In this document: piece by piece, positions 40,988-50,077 of the stretch | How the letters are laid out: each line of letters begins with the position of its first letter | How positions within the stretch are numbered: position 1 is the first letter of the stretch | Origin: Asanoa ishikariensis | Lineage (GTDB): Bacteria; Actinomycetota; Actinomycetes; Mycobacteriales; Micromonosporaceae | Assembly: GCF_900107455.1 (NCBI RefSeq) | Contig: NZ_FNQB01000003.1 | Span: 1,178,001-1,242,000, forward strand | DNA length: 64,000 nt | Direction of reading: 5' to 3' | The notes under the pieces: model-generated | Told to the model about the DNA's origin: nothing | The model's input: the letters and a program-made list of their open reading frames with translations, nothing else | The model's database searches: none | Program-made: the position numbers and the translations under genes

Positions 40988-43366
40988 CTATTCGGTGCGC
41001 AGCGCTGTGGCGGTGCGGGTACGCGCTGCCCAGCCGGCCGGCAGCAGCGCGCCGAGGACGGCGATGACGATGCCGCCGAGGCCGAACAGCACCAACTCGA
41101 CCGGGCCGAAGACGTCGAGGATCGAGGCGGGCAGGTGGTAACCGGCCCCGCGACCCATCTCGGTCACGATTGTCCGCTGCAGGAGCACCCCCGCCGGCGT
41201 ACCGATGGCACCGCCGGCCAGGCCAGCGACGGAGACCGAGGCGATGACCATCGCGATGGTCTGCCGCGGTGCCATGCCCAGGGCCTTGTGAATGCCGAGG
41301 TCATGTACGCGTTCCCGGGTCTCCAGGACGACCATGTTGAGGACGCCCAACGCGGCGACGGTGGCGAGCATCAGGCTGAGCACGGTGGTCAGCGCGTTGA
41401 TGATGAGGACAATCTCGGGAGTGCCGATGTTCTCGGTCATCGCGTACGCGTCGAATTGTTGTATCTCGGGCTCCAACGCCTCGGCATAGGCCTCCGGGTC
41501 GGTTCCGTGCTCCACATTGATGTAGAAGAGCTCCGGTTCGGCGGTCGCGAGGGTCTTGGCGGCAGTGAGGATCTGCATGCCGTCGTGGTCATCGTTGAAG
41601 GCCTCTCCGACGATCCGAACGGCGATCTGCGTGCCGTGGTCGGTCAGCACGACGGTGTCCCCAACGCGGGTCTGGGTAGCGGTCAGAAACGGTGTCGCTA
41701 CGACGATCTCGCCGGGCTTGCCGAACCAGGAGCCTGAGGCCATCCGGTAGCCGGACGAGCAACTGTTACCGGTGGCGCCGAGGATCTGGAGAGCGCCAGC
41801 GAACCCGGCCACGGTCACCTCACTTTGAGCGACACCGCAGTAGCCGCTGGTGCCGGCCTGGGTAGTGATGGCCTTGACGATCGCTGCCGTGTCCTGCGCC
41901 GACCTGGGCGTGACGACGGGCCTGGACGGTTCCCTGTCGGCCTTGACCGGATCTCCGCCGGGCGTCCCCTGTGTCGGCCGGCCGGTGCCGATGACGACGT
42001 CGCCGTGACTCGCGGTGGCCTGGACCTCGGCGAGGGAGGCGGCCAGGCCGAAGGAGAACGTCACGGCGGCTGCACCGAACGCGATCGCCGCGACGATCGC
42101 CGCCGACCGGACCGGTCGAGCGAAGGGATGGGCCATCCCGAGCGTCACCGGCCGGGGCAGGGGGATCCGCGCGGTCAGCCGGGCTGCCCACTGGCCGCGG
42201 CCGGCCTTCGGGGTACGTCCGACGGCGAGCGCGTCGACGGTGCGCAACCGCCCGGCGCGTGACGCGGCCACCCAGGCGGTCGCGGTGACCAGTGCGAGCA
42301 CCGCGGCGAGCAATCCCGCGTCGACCCACGGGGCGACGCCGGAGTCACTCGTGCCGTAGATGTCGTTGGTCAACGTCAGCACCGGGATGGCAATCGCGTT
42401 GCCGAGGATCACGCCGAGCACGGCACCGGTCAGGGCGGGGATCAACGCCTGACCGAGGTACGCTCGTACGACCTGGCTCGGAGTGAACCCGAGCGCCTTG
42501 AGAATGCCGATCCTGCGGGTCCCTGTGCTGACCGCGCCGGCAATCACGTTGCCGACGATGAGGACCGCCATGATCAGACCCAGCACCCCGAACGCGATGA
42601 GGAACGGCACGAACAGGGCGGTGTCGCCGGAGCCGTCCTCCCGGGTCGTGAGCCAGGACCGCGACGCGGTCAACGCCCCCGCAGGCAGTGCCGCTTCTAC
42701 CGCGACGCGGCCGGCGTCGACCTGCGCGGCGGTGTCGGCGGCGGCGAACCGGTAGAGCATCTGGTAGCCACCGTCCGCTTTCGACGTTGCCAACGCCGCG
42801 ATCTGCTCCGGAACCACCCAGCCGTCGGCGGTCGCGCTGATCGAACGGGCCTCACCGACGATGGTCAGGGTCGGGCTGCCAGGCAGGTCCGACAGCCGCC
42901 ACACCGTGCCGACCGCCCGCTCGTGTGGCGGGAAACGGCCGTCGTTGACGACCACCAGCTCGCCCGGGCCGGTCGCCCACCGCCCCTCGGTCAGCGTGAC
43001 CGCGTCGACGGCCGCACCATCCGGCGCGGTCCGTCCGACCACCGTCAGCGGCGATATCGGCTGGTCCTTGTCGTCGACCGGGTGGATCGAGGCGGTCCGG
43101 AACGGGCCGGTGGCCGCGGCGACCCCGGTGGCCTGCGCGGAGGCCGTGAGCTGGTCAGACGTGGTCTTGGTCAGGTCGAAATACGCGGTCAGATGCGCGC
43201 CGTTCTGCTGGGCGAAAGCCCGGTCGAACGGGGCGTTGGAGGCTACGAGCAGCGTGCTGCCGAGCACGGACGCGGACACCGCGATCATCACCACCAGTCC
43301 GATGACGACGGTCTGCACGCGGCGGCGCCCCACTCCGGAGCGGACCACCCGGCTTAGCGCGCTCAT
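40988..43366 (-). CDS. ABC transporter permease, two FtsX domains
   Basis: 792 residues from the ATG at 43366, which overlaps the stop of the ATPase gene by 4 bp. The first membrane span (TVVIGLVVMIAVSASVLGSTL) is followed by a large outside domain. Then come two FtsX/MacB-type permease cores, FLIAFGVLGLIMAVLIVGNVIAGAV with RRIGILKALGFTPSQV, and ALTTVLSLMLATVAALGVLNMV with RVHDLGIHKALGMAPRQT. The fused two-permease form is common in actinomycete exporters for drugs, peptides or lipoproteins. With the ATPase at 43363 it forms a complete exporter, divergent from a two-component system that probably controls it. Confidence 0.9.
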   Translation of the reverse strand: MSALSRVVRSGVGRRRVQTVVIGLVVMIAVSASVLGSTLLVASNAPFDRAFAQQNGAHLTAYFDLTKTTSDQLTASAQATGVAAATGPFRTASIHPVDDKDQPISPLTVVGRTAPDGAAVDAVTLTEGRWATGPGELVVVNDGRFPPHERAVGTVWRLSDLPGSPTLTIVGEARSISATADGWVVPEQIAALATSKADGGYQMLYRFAAADTAAQVDAGRVAVEAALPAGALTASRSWLTTREDGSGDTALFVPFLIAFGVLGLIMAVLIVGNVIAGAVSTGTRRIGILKALGFTPSQVVRAYLGQALIPALTGAVLGVILGNAIAIPVLTLTNDIYGTSDSGVAPWVDAGLLAAVLALVTATAWVAASRAGRLRTVDALAVGRTPKAGRGQWAARLTARIPLPRPVTLGMAHPFARPVRSAAIVAAIAFGAAAVTFSFGLAASLAEVQATASHGDVVIGTGRPTQGTPGGDPVKADREPSRPVVTPRSAQDTAAIVKAITTQAGTSGYCGVAQSEVTVAGFAGALQILGATGNSCSSGYRMASGSWFGKPGEIVVATPFLTATQTRVGDTVVLTDHGTQIAVRIVGEAFNDDHDGMQILTAAKTLATAEPELFYINVEHGTDPEAYAEALEPEIQQFDAYAMTENIGTPEIVLIINALTTVLSLMLATVAALGVLNMVVLETRERVHDLGIHKALGMAPRQTIAMVIASVSVAGLAGGAIGTPAGVLLQRTIVTEMGRGAGYHLPASILDVFGPVELVLFGLGGIVIAVLGALLPAGWAARTRTATALRTE

Positions 43367-44055
43367 CGGGCCGACTCCCGCGCGGTGTCGACGGCGACGC
43401 GGCCGTCGACGAGTTGGATGGTACGGGTGGCACACGAGTTGGCCAGCGACAGATCGTGGGTGACCATGATGATCGTTTGGCCGTCCGCGTGCAGCTCTCG
43501 GAGCAGCTGCTTGACGTCCTCCCCGGAGGCGCTGTCCAGCGCGCCGGTGGGTTCGTCGGCCAGCAGCAGCGCCGGACGGTTCACTAGTGCCCGGGCCACC
43601 GCGACGCGCTGGCGCTCACCGCCGGAGAGCCGCCCCGGGTAGGCGGCGGCGTGCCGGTCGACGCGCAGTGCCCCAAGCACGTCCATCGCGCGGCGCTGCG
43701 CGGTGCTGCGGGATATCCCGGTCAGTTGCGCGGGCAACATGACATTGTCGGCGACAGTCAGGTCGTCGAGCAGGTTGAAGAACTGGAAGACCATGCCGAT
43801 CTTCGCGCGCCGATACATCGCGGAACCGGCCTCGCCGAGCTCGTCTACGCGGACGCCGTCCACAGTCACCGTGCCACCGCTAGGCCGGTCCAGGCCGGCG
43901 ACCAGGTTCAGCAGCGTCGACTTGCCGCTGCCCGAAGGCCCGAGGATCGCGACCGCCTCGCCGGCCGCAATCGTCAGCGACACGTCGCCCAAGGCGGGCG
44001 GCCCGTCGCCGTACCTTCGGGTCACGTCGCGCAGCTCGATCATCGGCAAAGTCAC
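43363..44055 (-). CDS. ABC transporter ATP-binding protein (MacB/LolD type)
   Basis: 230 residues. Walker [14 protein letters not shown]-loop VFQFFNLLDDLT, signature LSGGERQRVAVARAL, Walker B LLLADEPTGALD, switch His in MVTHD. GTG 44055 is chosen since GAGGAGG lies 8 nt upstream and the family homology begins right after (MIELRDVTRRYG). It powers the FtsX-type permease with which it overlaps (ATGA). Export rather than import is the rule for this type. Confidence 0.92.
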   Translation of the reverse strand: MTLPMIELRDVTRRYGDGPPALGDVSLTIAAGEAVAILGPSGSGKSTLLNLVAGLDRPSGGTVTVDGVRVDELGEAGSAMYRRAKIGMVFQFFNLLDDLTVADNVMLPAQLTGISRSTAQRRAMDVLGALRVDRHAAAYPGRLSGGERQRVAVARALVNRPALLLADEPTGALDSASGEDVKQLLRELHADGQTIIMVTHDLSLANSCATRTIQLVDGRVAVDTARESAR

Positions 44056-44264
44056 GGTGGGTCCTCCTCGGGTCCGACCACGTTCAGGCCGGCTAGACGC
44101 TAGATCCACTCCGGACCGGATACATCGGTCGCGACACACCGTTCGACGGAGGCGCCCCCGGCACCCATCGTGATGAGACGCGACCGATCTCATCCCTGAG
44201 ATTTAGGCGAGCGATGTGACCCCAGCCGGTCTTGCGGCCGAAGCCGCGAACCGGAATTCGCCGC

Positions 44265-44270
44265 GATAAT
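44265..44270 (+). promoter_or_regulatory. -10 hexamer, leaderless start of the histidine-kinase gene
   Basis: GATAAT, a near-consensus -10, is followed by GGCCCG and then the GTG at 44277. No Shine-Dalgarno sequence is present. It lies in the 221-bp divergent region shared with the ABC exporter. Confidence 0.6.
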
Positions 44271-44276
44271 GGCCCG

Positions 44277-45551
44277 GTGACGAGCGTGACGGCGGCTGAC
44301 CGGCTGCGGGCCGGAATCGGGCGACTCCTGCGCTCGCCCGGGACGCTGCCACGGCTTTCGTGGCGCAGCCAGGCAGTCGACGCGGGCCTGGCGTTGCTGA
44401 CGTACATCGTTGTCGGGAGCATCGGCATCACCCGGCGCGTACCCCCGGCGACGATGTACGACCAGCTGCCCGCCCCGCTCCGGGATCAGATCGTGCCGAC
44501 CGACCTCCATCGGACCACCTGGGCAGTCCTGATGCTCCTGACGGTCGTACCGTTGGTGTTCCGCCGCCGGTACCCGCTGACGATGCTGTGGGTCGTGCTG
44601 GGCGTTGCGCCGTTGCTGGCCGCAGACCCGGTCGCGTTGCTGCTCTCCTTCGTCACCTGCATCATCGCCGGCTTCACCGCGGCGGTGCACAGCCCGTACC
44701 GGGTACCGGCACTGGCGAGCCTGCTGGTGGCGGTGCTGTTCTACGGCAACACGGAGGCCGTCCGCGTCCCGGACGCCGTCCTCCCGTTCCTGATCCTGTT
44801 CCCGATCCTGATCGCGGCCGACGGGCTGCGCCGCTGGAAGCACCGCGCCGACGAGGGCCGTGCGCACCTGTCCGCACTGGAACGAGACCAGATCACGGCG
44901 CTGGTCCGCGCCACCGAACACGAGCGGGCCAGGATCGCCCGCGAGCTGCACGACGTGGTGACGCACCACGTCAGCGTGATGATCGTCCAGGCCGGCGCTG
45001 GCCGAAAGGTCCTGGACACCGCCCCCGAGCAGACCCGGGAGGCCCTGCTGGCGATCGAGGCCGGCGGACGGGCCGCGATGACGGAGCTGCGCCACGTCAT
45101 GGGCCTACTCACGATGAACAGCGCCGGGCCGGACTCCGCTGGTACGGCGGACCTCGCTCCCCAGCCCGGGCTGGACCGCCTTGACGCACTGGTCGACCGG
45201 CTGTCAGATAGCGGGGTCCCGGTCACCATGACCAGAACCGGGCAGCCGCGCCCGGCGCCGGCGGGCGTCGAGCTGGCCGCCTACCGGGTGGTCCAGGAGG
45301 CATTGACCAATACGGTTAAGCACGCGGCCGGCGCCACCGCGACGGTTCACGTCGAATACGGCGCCGACTACCTGCGGGTTCAGGTCACCGACACCGGCGG
45401 CGGACCCAGCGCGTCGGCTGCGGCCGGCGGCGGGCAGGGGCTGATTGGCCTACGAGAACGGCTCGCCGTCTACGGTGGAACCCTGCGCGCCGGGCCGCGC
45501 CTGACCGGCGGCTACCGCGTCGACGCACAGATACCGCTGGAGAACACGTGA
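44277..45551 (+). CDS. NarL-class sensor histidine kinase
   Basis: 424 residues. Several membrane helices fill the first about 185 residues (AGLALLTYIVVGSIGI, AVLMLLTVVPLVF, LLLSFVTCIIAGFTAAV, LPFLILFPILIAADGL). A HisKA_3 dimerisation domain follows with the phosphoacceptor His in ERARIARELHDVVTHHVS, and an HATPase domain with N-box VVQEALTNTVKHA and G-box VTDTGGG ... QGLIGLRERL. The start is GTG 44277 (see the -10 hexamer). It overlaps the response regulator by 4 bp and lies divergent to the ABC exporter, a common sensor-exporter arrangement for envelope stress or antibiotics. Confidence 0.92.
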   Translation: MTSVTAADRLRAGIGRLLRSPGTLPRLSWRSQAVDAGLALLTYIVVGSIGITRRVPPATMYDQLPAPLRDQIVPTDLHRTTWAVLMLLTVVPLVFRRRYPLTMLWVVLGVAPLLAADPVALLLSFVTCIIAGFTAAVHSPYRVPALASLLVAVLFYGNTEAVRVPDAVLPFLILFPILIAADGLRRWKHRADEGRAHLSALERDQITALVRATEHERARIARELHDVVTHHVSVMIVQAGAGRKVLDTAPEQTREALLAIEAGGRAAMTELRHVMGLLTMNSAGPDSAGTADLAPQPGLDRLDALVDRLSDSGVPVTMTRTGQPRPAPAGVELAAYRVVQEALTNTVKHAAGATATVHVEYGADYLRVQVTDTGGGPSASAAAGGGQGLIGLRERLAVYGGTLRAGPRLTGGYRVDAQIPLENT

Positions 45552-46219
45552 CCGAGCCCTTGCGGGTGGTGATCGCCGACGATCAACCGCTGCTCCGCGC
45601 CGGCTTCCGGATGATCCTGAACGCCGACGGCATCGACGTGGTCGCCGAGGCGACCGACGGCACCGAGGCCGTCGATGCGGTCGAGCGCACCCGGCCCGAC
45701 GTTGTCCTGATGGACATCCGGATGCCGGAACTGGACGGGCTGGAGGCCACCCGGCGCATTCTCACCGGAGCCACCGACGAGCCGCGCGTAATCATGCTGA
45801 CGACGTTCGACCTGGACCACTACGTCTACGCGGCGCTGACCGCCGGGGCCAGCGGCTTCCTGCTCAAGGACGTCACACCCGAGCACCTCGTCGCCGCCGT
45901 CCGCATGGTCCGCGCCGGCGACGCGCTGTTAGCCCCGGCCATCACCCGCCGCCTCGTCGAGCGGTTCGCCCACCGCGACCCCGACCCGCCCACCTCCCAC
46001 CGCGACCTGGCGACGCTGACGAGACGCGAAATCGAAGTGCTGCAACTACTCGCCCGGGGTCTAAGCAACGCCGAGCTCGCCGGCCACCTGCGCCTGTCCG
46101 AGGCGACCGTCAAATCCCACGTCGCCCGAATCCTCGCCAAGCTCGGACTCCGCGACCGGGTACAGGCCGTCGTCCTCGCGTACACAACTGGACTGGTCAA
46201 CCCGGCGACACCCACGTAG
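45548..46219 (+). CDS. NarL/LuxR-type response regulator
   Basis: 223 residues. A receiver domain with acidic pocket Asp11/Asp12 and phospho-acceptor Asp56 (VLMDIRMPELDGL), conserved Thr and Lys (MLTTFDLDHYV, FLLKDVTPE), then a LuxR helix-turn-helix (LTRREIEVLQLLARGLSNAE ... SEATVKSHVARILAKLGLRD). GTG 45548 overlaps the kinase stop. Its likely targets are its own operon and the divergent ABC exporter. Confidence 0.93.
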   Translation: MTEPLRVVIADDQPLLRAGFRMILNADGIDVVAEATDGTEAVDAVERTRPDVVLMDIRMPELDGLEATRRILTGATDEPRVIMLTTFDLDHYVYAALTAGASGFLLKDVTPEHLVAAVRMVRAGDALLAPAITRRLVERFAHRDPDPPTSHRDLATLTRREIEVLQLLARGLSNAELAGHLRLSEATVKSHVARILAKLGLRDRVQAVVLAYTTGLVNPATPT

Positions 46220-46441
46220 TAAGGGCCTCGTATCGAGGGCGACACGAGCCCGACTCCGAATTGGTCCTATAGAAGCGGCAGTCAGGGCGGCGATGCGCTT
46301 GGAGACCGCCTGCTGAGTCAGGGGCGAGGCCGACCTGCTGGGTGATCCGACCACTGTCGATCCGGCGCCGGTCCGGTCGGTGGTGTACCCGGACGGCTGC
46401 GGCAATCTCAAAACGAGTTGATATGACTCGCCTGGCACCAC

Positions 46442-46455
46442 CAACCAGTTGGTTG
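46442..46455. promoter_or_regulatory. TetR operator, copy 1
   Basis: CAACCAGTTGGTTG, a perfect 14-bp palindrome, identical to the site at 46487-46500. The two centres are exactly 45 bp apart. Confidence 0.75.
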
Positions 46456-46486
46456 ATCGATCGCCTCAGTCAGTGCTACCGTCCAC

Positions 46487-46500
46487 CAACCAGTTGGTTG
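46487..46500. promoter_or_regulatory. TetR operator, copy 2
   Basis: Second exact copy of the CAACCAGTTGGTTG palindrome, ending 12 nt before the TetR start codon. Both copies are preceded by CAC, extending the direct repeat. Confidence 0.75.
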
Positions 46501-46512
46501 AGGTTGAGGTGC

Positions 46513-47076
46513 ATGGAAATGGCTGACCAAGCCGACCGTCGTCAGGCGCTGATCAGTGCGGCGTTCGCGGCGATCGCGAACGAAGGCTTCGAGGGCTTGC
46601 GGTTGCGGCCGATCGCTGCCGCCGCCGGCATCGACCACTCCACGTTGCACCACTACTTCCGGACCAAGGAGGACCTGATCGCCGCGGTGCTCGAGCACGT
46701 GACCAGCCAACTCGAGGGATCCATGCGAAACGACCTGGAACCCGCCGGGCGACTGCGCCACCACCTGGGTGCGATCGCCACGGCTATTGCGGAACGGCCT
46801 GAGCTCTTCATCGTGCTCGACGAGCTTGACCTGCGCGCCCGCCGCGATGTGACGATGGCTGCCAACATCAAACATGACGAGCAGGGCTGGCGGGCCGCGC
46901 TCGTGGCGCTGTTCGACGAAGGCATCGAGCAGGGGACCTGGTCGGTCGACCTCGACGTCCACGCCAGCGTGGAGCTCGTGATCGCCACCCTCAAGGGCCT
47001 TCGCTTGCGTCCCGATACGGCCGAGGTCGTCGTCAAGCAGCTCTGCGACCTCTATTCACGGGGAGCCTCAGAGTGA
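46513..47076 (+). CDS. TetR-family repressor
   Basis: 187 residues. The N-terminal helix-turn-helix is clear: RRQALISAAFAAIANEGFEG, then LRPIAAAAGIDHSTLHHYFR and TKEDLIAAVLEHV. The helical C-terminal ligand domain follows (ERPELFIVLDELDLRARRD). ATG 46513 is chosen (GAGGT 3 nt upstream); ATG 46519, two codons later, has better spacing and is equally possible. GTG of the monooxygenase overlaps its stop by 4 bp. Two identical palindromes just upstream indicate autoregulation, and so control of the monooxygenase. Confidence 0.9.
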   Translation: MEMADQADRRQALISAAFAAIANEGFEGLRLRPIAAAAGIDHSTLHHYFRTKEDLIAAVLEHVTSQLEGSMRNDLEPAGRLRHHLGAIATAIAERPELFIVLDELDLRARRDVTMAANIKHDEQGWRAALVALFDEGIEQGTWSVDLDVHASVELVIATLKGLRLRPDTAEVVVKQLCDLYSRGASE

Positions 47077-48362
47077 TCAACGTAGTCATCATCGGCGGCG
47101 GCATCGGCGGTCTCGCGCTCGCGCAGGGCCTGCGGCGACACGGGGTCCAGGTCGCGGTGTACGAGCGCGACGCGCATCGCGACGACCGGCTGGACCGCTA
47201 CCGGCTCGCGATCAACCCGGCCGGGAGCCGGTCGCTGCGAGCCTGCCTGCCCGACCAGCAATGGCAGGTGTTCCTGGACACCGCAGGCCGCCCCGGTGGC
47301 GGCTTCGGCTTCCTCGGCACCGACCTTCGCGAGCTGGTGGTCGTCGAGGACGCGATCATGTACCCGCATGTCGCCGACCCCGCCGAGCGGTCCTACCCCG
47401 TCGACCGCCACACGTTGCGCGGCATCCTCCTCGACGGGCTCGGCGACACCGTCCACTATGGTAAGACCTTTGACCGGTACGAGATCGGTGCCGCCGGCCG
47501 CCCAACCGCCCACTTCGCCGACGGCACCACGGCAACCGGTGACATCCTTGTCGGCGCAGACGGGATCAACTCCCGTCTGCGCGCGCAATACCTGCCCGCC
47601 GCCACCTGCCACGACACCCACGCGATCGGCGTCGGACTCAAGCTGCCGCTCGACCGGGACACCCGAACCTGGCTGCCCGCCCGGTTGGGCCAGGGCATGA
47701 ACCTCGTCATGACGGCCGCGCCGCAGTTCCTGTTCACCTCGGCGTTCGAACGTCAACAGCCGGCCGGGGACGACTACCTGCTGTGCGCCTTCGTCGCCCG
47801 CGACGACCAGTTCCCCGCACACCCGGAAGGCCTCGACGGCACCCGGCTCAAGGCCCACATCGCCAGCCTGACCACCGACTGGCACCCGGCACTGCGCCAG
47901 CTCATCGACCAGTGCCCACCGGAGGACGTGAGCGCGTACCCGTTCCGGGCGTCCGACCGCCCAACTCGCTGGACGCCCTCCCAGGTCACCGTTCTCGGTG
48001 ACGCGGTGCACAGCATGCCGCCAACCGGCGGCAACGGCGCCAATACCGCCCTGCGCGACGCCGCCCTCCTCACTCGGCAACTGTCGCAGGTCGCCCAGGG
48101 CCAACTACCCCTACTCGACGCGATCGGTGACTACGAGGCCGACATGCGCGATTACGGCTTCCAGGCGGTCGACCTGGCCATGGAGACCCTGCGGCAGGGG
48201 CTGACCAGCAACCCGGTCGACATGTTCTTTAGCCGCGCCTGGTTCCGTTTCTGCGACCTGGCGGCGCCGCTTCGCCGCATGACGTTCGGCAACAGCTGGG
48301 CAAAGGTCAGCGCCCCTCGCCAATGGGAGCGGGCGGTCACCACCCCGATCCGCACGCCCTAG
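47073..48362 (+). CDS. FAD-dependent aromatic-type monooxygenase
   Basis: 429 residues of the PHBH/TetX-like flavoprotein monooxygenases. The FAD-binding GxGxxG lies at the start (VIIGGGIGGLALAQGL), the DG motif in ILVGADGINSRLR, and the GD motif in VTVLGDAVHSMPPTGGNGAN, all three family signatures. These enzymes hydroxylate or epoxidise aromatic or polyketide substrates, and some inactivate antibiotics (tetracycline, rifampicin types). The substrate here is not deducible. Co-translation with a TetR repressor (GTGA overlap) suggests induction by its substrate. Confidence 0.9.
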   Translation: MINVVIIGGGIGGLALAQGLRRHGVQVAVYERDAHRDDRLDRYRLAINPAGSRSLRACLPDQQWQVFLDTAGRPGGGFGFLGTDLRELVVVEDAIMYPHVADPAERSYPVDRHTLRGILLDGLGDTVHYGKTFDRYEIGAAGRPTAHFADGTTATGDILVGADGINSRLRAQYLPAATCHDTHAIGVGLKLPLDRDTRTWLPARLGQGMNLVMTAAPQFLFTSAFERQQPAGDDYLLCAFVARDDQFPAHPEGLDGTRLKAHIASLTTDWHPALRQLIDQCPPEDVSAYPFRASDRPTRWTPSQVTVLGDAVHSMPPTGGNGANTALRDAALLTRQLSQVAQGQLPLLDAIGDYEADMRDYGFQAVDLAMETLRQGLTSNPVDMFFSRAWFRFCDLAAPLRRMTFGNSWAKVSAPRQWERAVTTPIRTP

Positions 48363-48389
48363 GAATCGCGGTCGCGTCGGCGTTCCACA

Positions 48390-48583
48390 TCAGAGCCGTA
48401 AGGGAACGTGCGAGGCGTCGGCCGCCTGGCTCGCCGACGTCACGACCACGTTCACGAAGTTCGACGTACCGACCGGGCCGGACTTCGTTGTGGTCGACTC
48501 CACCGCGGAGTACGTGAGTGCGGAGGCCAACGCTTCGTCGTGGCCTTGCGCGACATCTACCGCTTCGCGGGAGAGGATTGACC
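48390..48583 (+). pseudogene. Remnant with one frameshift, family not recognised
   Basis: One frame reads AAWLADVTTTFTKFDVPTGP and DFVVVDSTAEYVSAEA; the next frame then gives RFVVALRDIYRFAGED and a stop at 48581-48583. The two join well across a one-base shift near 48535, so this is probably the 3' end of a lost gene. Confidence 0.35.
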
Positions 48584-48641
48584 GCCATCACCTCGTACAC
48601 GGTCGAACTGCCGACGGATAGCCTCGCCTGATCCCTGTCCT

Positions 48642-48944
48642 TCAATGATTCATCGGCGCCACCGCCTCGCTCGCCGCCATCCAGGCCGCGAAGGCGACGT
48701 GACCGATCCCGAACGCGACCAGGTCGGCATCCCAACGCGAACCTTTGCCGCCGGCGGACCACACGAGCAGGCCCACCCCGGCGGCCACGTTGAGCGCCGA
48801 CCACACGCCGTTGACCACTGGTCCGGAGTTTCGGCCGGCGAGTGGGGTCAGGTGCCGACGGCCCGTGACGGCGGTGGCCAGGTGCGGTGCGGCATTGGCG
48901 ATCAGCAACCCCGCGGCGAACGACGCGACTCGTGAACGATCCAT
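48642..48944 (-). CDS. Small membrane protein, function unknown
   Basis: 100 residues with three hydrophobic stretches: VASFAAGLLIANAAPHLATAV, GVWSALNVAAGVGLLVWSAGG and LVAFGIGHVAFAAWMAAS. The NAAPHLATAVTGRRHLTPLAG pattern recalls a small actinomycete membrane-protein family without assigned function. The ATG at 48944 has no ribosome binding site but has TAGCGT 6 nt upstream. Confidence 0.65.
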   Translation of the reverse strand: MDRSRVASFAAGLLIANAAPHLATAVTGRRHLTPLAGRNSGPVVNGVWSALNVAAGVGLLVWSAGGKGSRWDADLVAFGIGHVAFAAWMAASEAVAPMNH

Positions 48945-48950
48945 TCCCGC

Positions 48951-48956
48951 ACGCTA
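48951..48956 (-). promoter_or_regulatory. -10-like hexamer, leaderless start
   Basis: TAGCGT on the minus strand, 6 nt before the ATG at 48944. The same hexamer and spacing precede the gene starting at 12841. Confidence 0.5.
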
Positions 48957-50077
48957 GCGACCGCGGTCTGCTGTCGCATAGTGCGGCGCTGTCGTCGCGG
49001 GCCGGGTCAACATATTAGTCAGGTCAGTCCCAGTTCCTCGGCGGTCGCGGCAGCACTTTCTCGCAGCGCGTCGCGTTCTGGACCGTCTGGCAGTTCGTCA
49101 GCGAGGGCGAGCGGGCGACGGCCACCGGTTGGACGCGCACCCAGAGTCAACCACGGGTACAGCGATCGGCGCAGGAACGACTTCACCCGCCGATGGGCAC
49201 GGGTCGACCGCGGGAACCGACGGTTGGGCATGACGTGCCTTGCGGAGCGCTGGTGAGCCAAGAAGCGCAGAACGGCGCGTCGTAAACGAATCGAGGCCGC
49301 GCGGCGCCGGGGCCGCGGTCGCTGCTCGGCCGTTCCGTGAGGGTGCACTGGTAGTCGCAAGGCGCTGTCACGCTGGCCGGGCGACCGTAAGTCAGCCCTG
49401 AACTCATTCATCCATCGTTGGCTCCCACGACGCGCGATGTGCGATCCATGTGTGCTCGGTGGTTCCGGAACACGGTGATACGCGCCAGCAGTGCCCGGCA
49501 TGCTTCGCGCCTCACAATTTGTACAGAGCATGAAAGATCGGCACCAAGCGGCAGCGCAGGGTGCTCACTAGTATCACCGTGTTTGCGCTCTAATCCGCTG
49601 CTTTGACAGAGGAGGCCTGAACGGTCGCGGCCCGACGACGCGCCTGGAGTCGAAGCGCCACAAGACTTGCCGCTCCCCCACCCACTTATCAGGGACCAGG
49701 CGCAGGACATTAGGCCCGGGATAGGTACGCACTACAGGTGGCTCATGGACTTAGCTCTGAACCCGATCCACCGATCGCCCGCCGGGCCGAGCCTGACCTC
49801 GTGCAACAAGACCACCTCCTTGGAGGGGAGGACATGGATGCGCCTCGGCGCGCCTGGCGCGGGTTCGAGGTCGGGCACGAACCTGCGCACCGGTGGTGGC
49901 TGCGGATCCCCACGGTCAGCGGCATGAGCGGATTCCAGCGAGCGCCTGATGAGGGGCGTTGCGGAAGTGGCATGAGATCAGCGGATCTACCACGATGGCG
50001 ACAGCCTCGTCCTTGACTCTCCCGCAGGGGGAGCCGTCAGTGTGGACGTGTAAGGAGAGCCACGGAAGGAAACACCC
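48957..50077. other. Gene-poor stretch with repeat copy D
   Basis: The only structure I can support is the 57-bp repeat at 49834-49890. A minus-strand frame ending at 49019 has a coding-like tail (LALADELPDGPERDALRE) but no plausible N-terminal half; it may be a gene remnant. Confidence 0.5.
49834..49890 (+). repeat. Dispersed 57-bp repeat, copy D
   Basis: Starts CATGGATGCGCCTCGGCGCG and ends CACGAACCTGCGCAC. In this copy the 3' half forms the best hairpin: GCGCGGGTTCG pairs with CGAACCTGCGC (one mismatch) over a 10-nt loop. Confidence 0.7.

Noticed and set aside
49019-49531. 170-codon minus-strand frame
   Set aside because: Only the last about 30 codons look coding; the rest is Arg/Ser-rich with no start signal, so it is not called as a gene.
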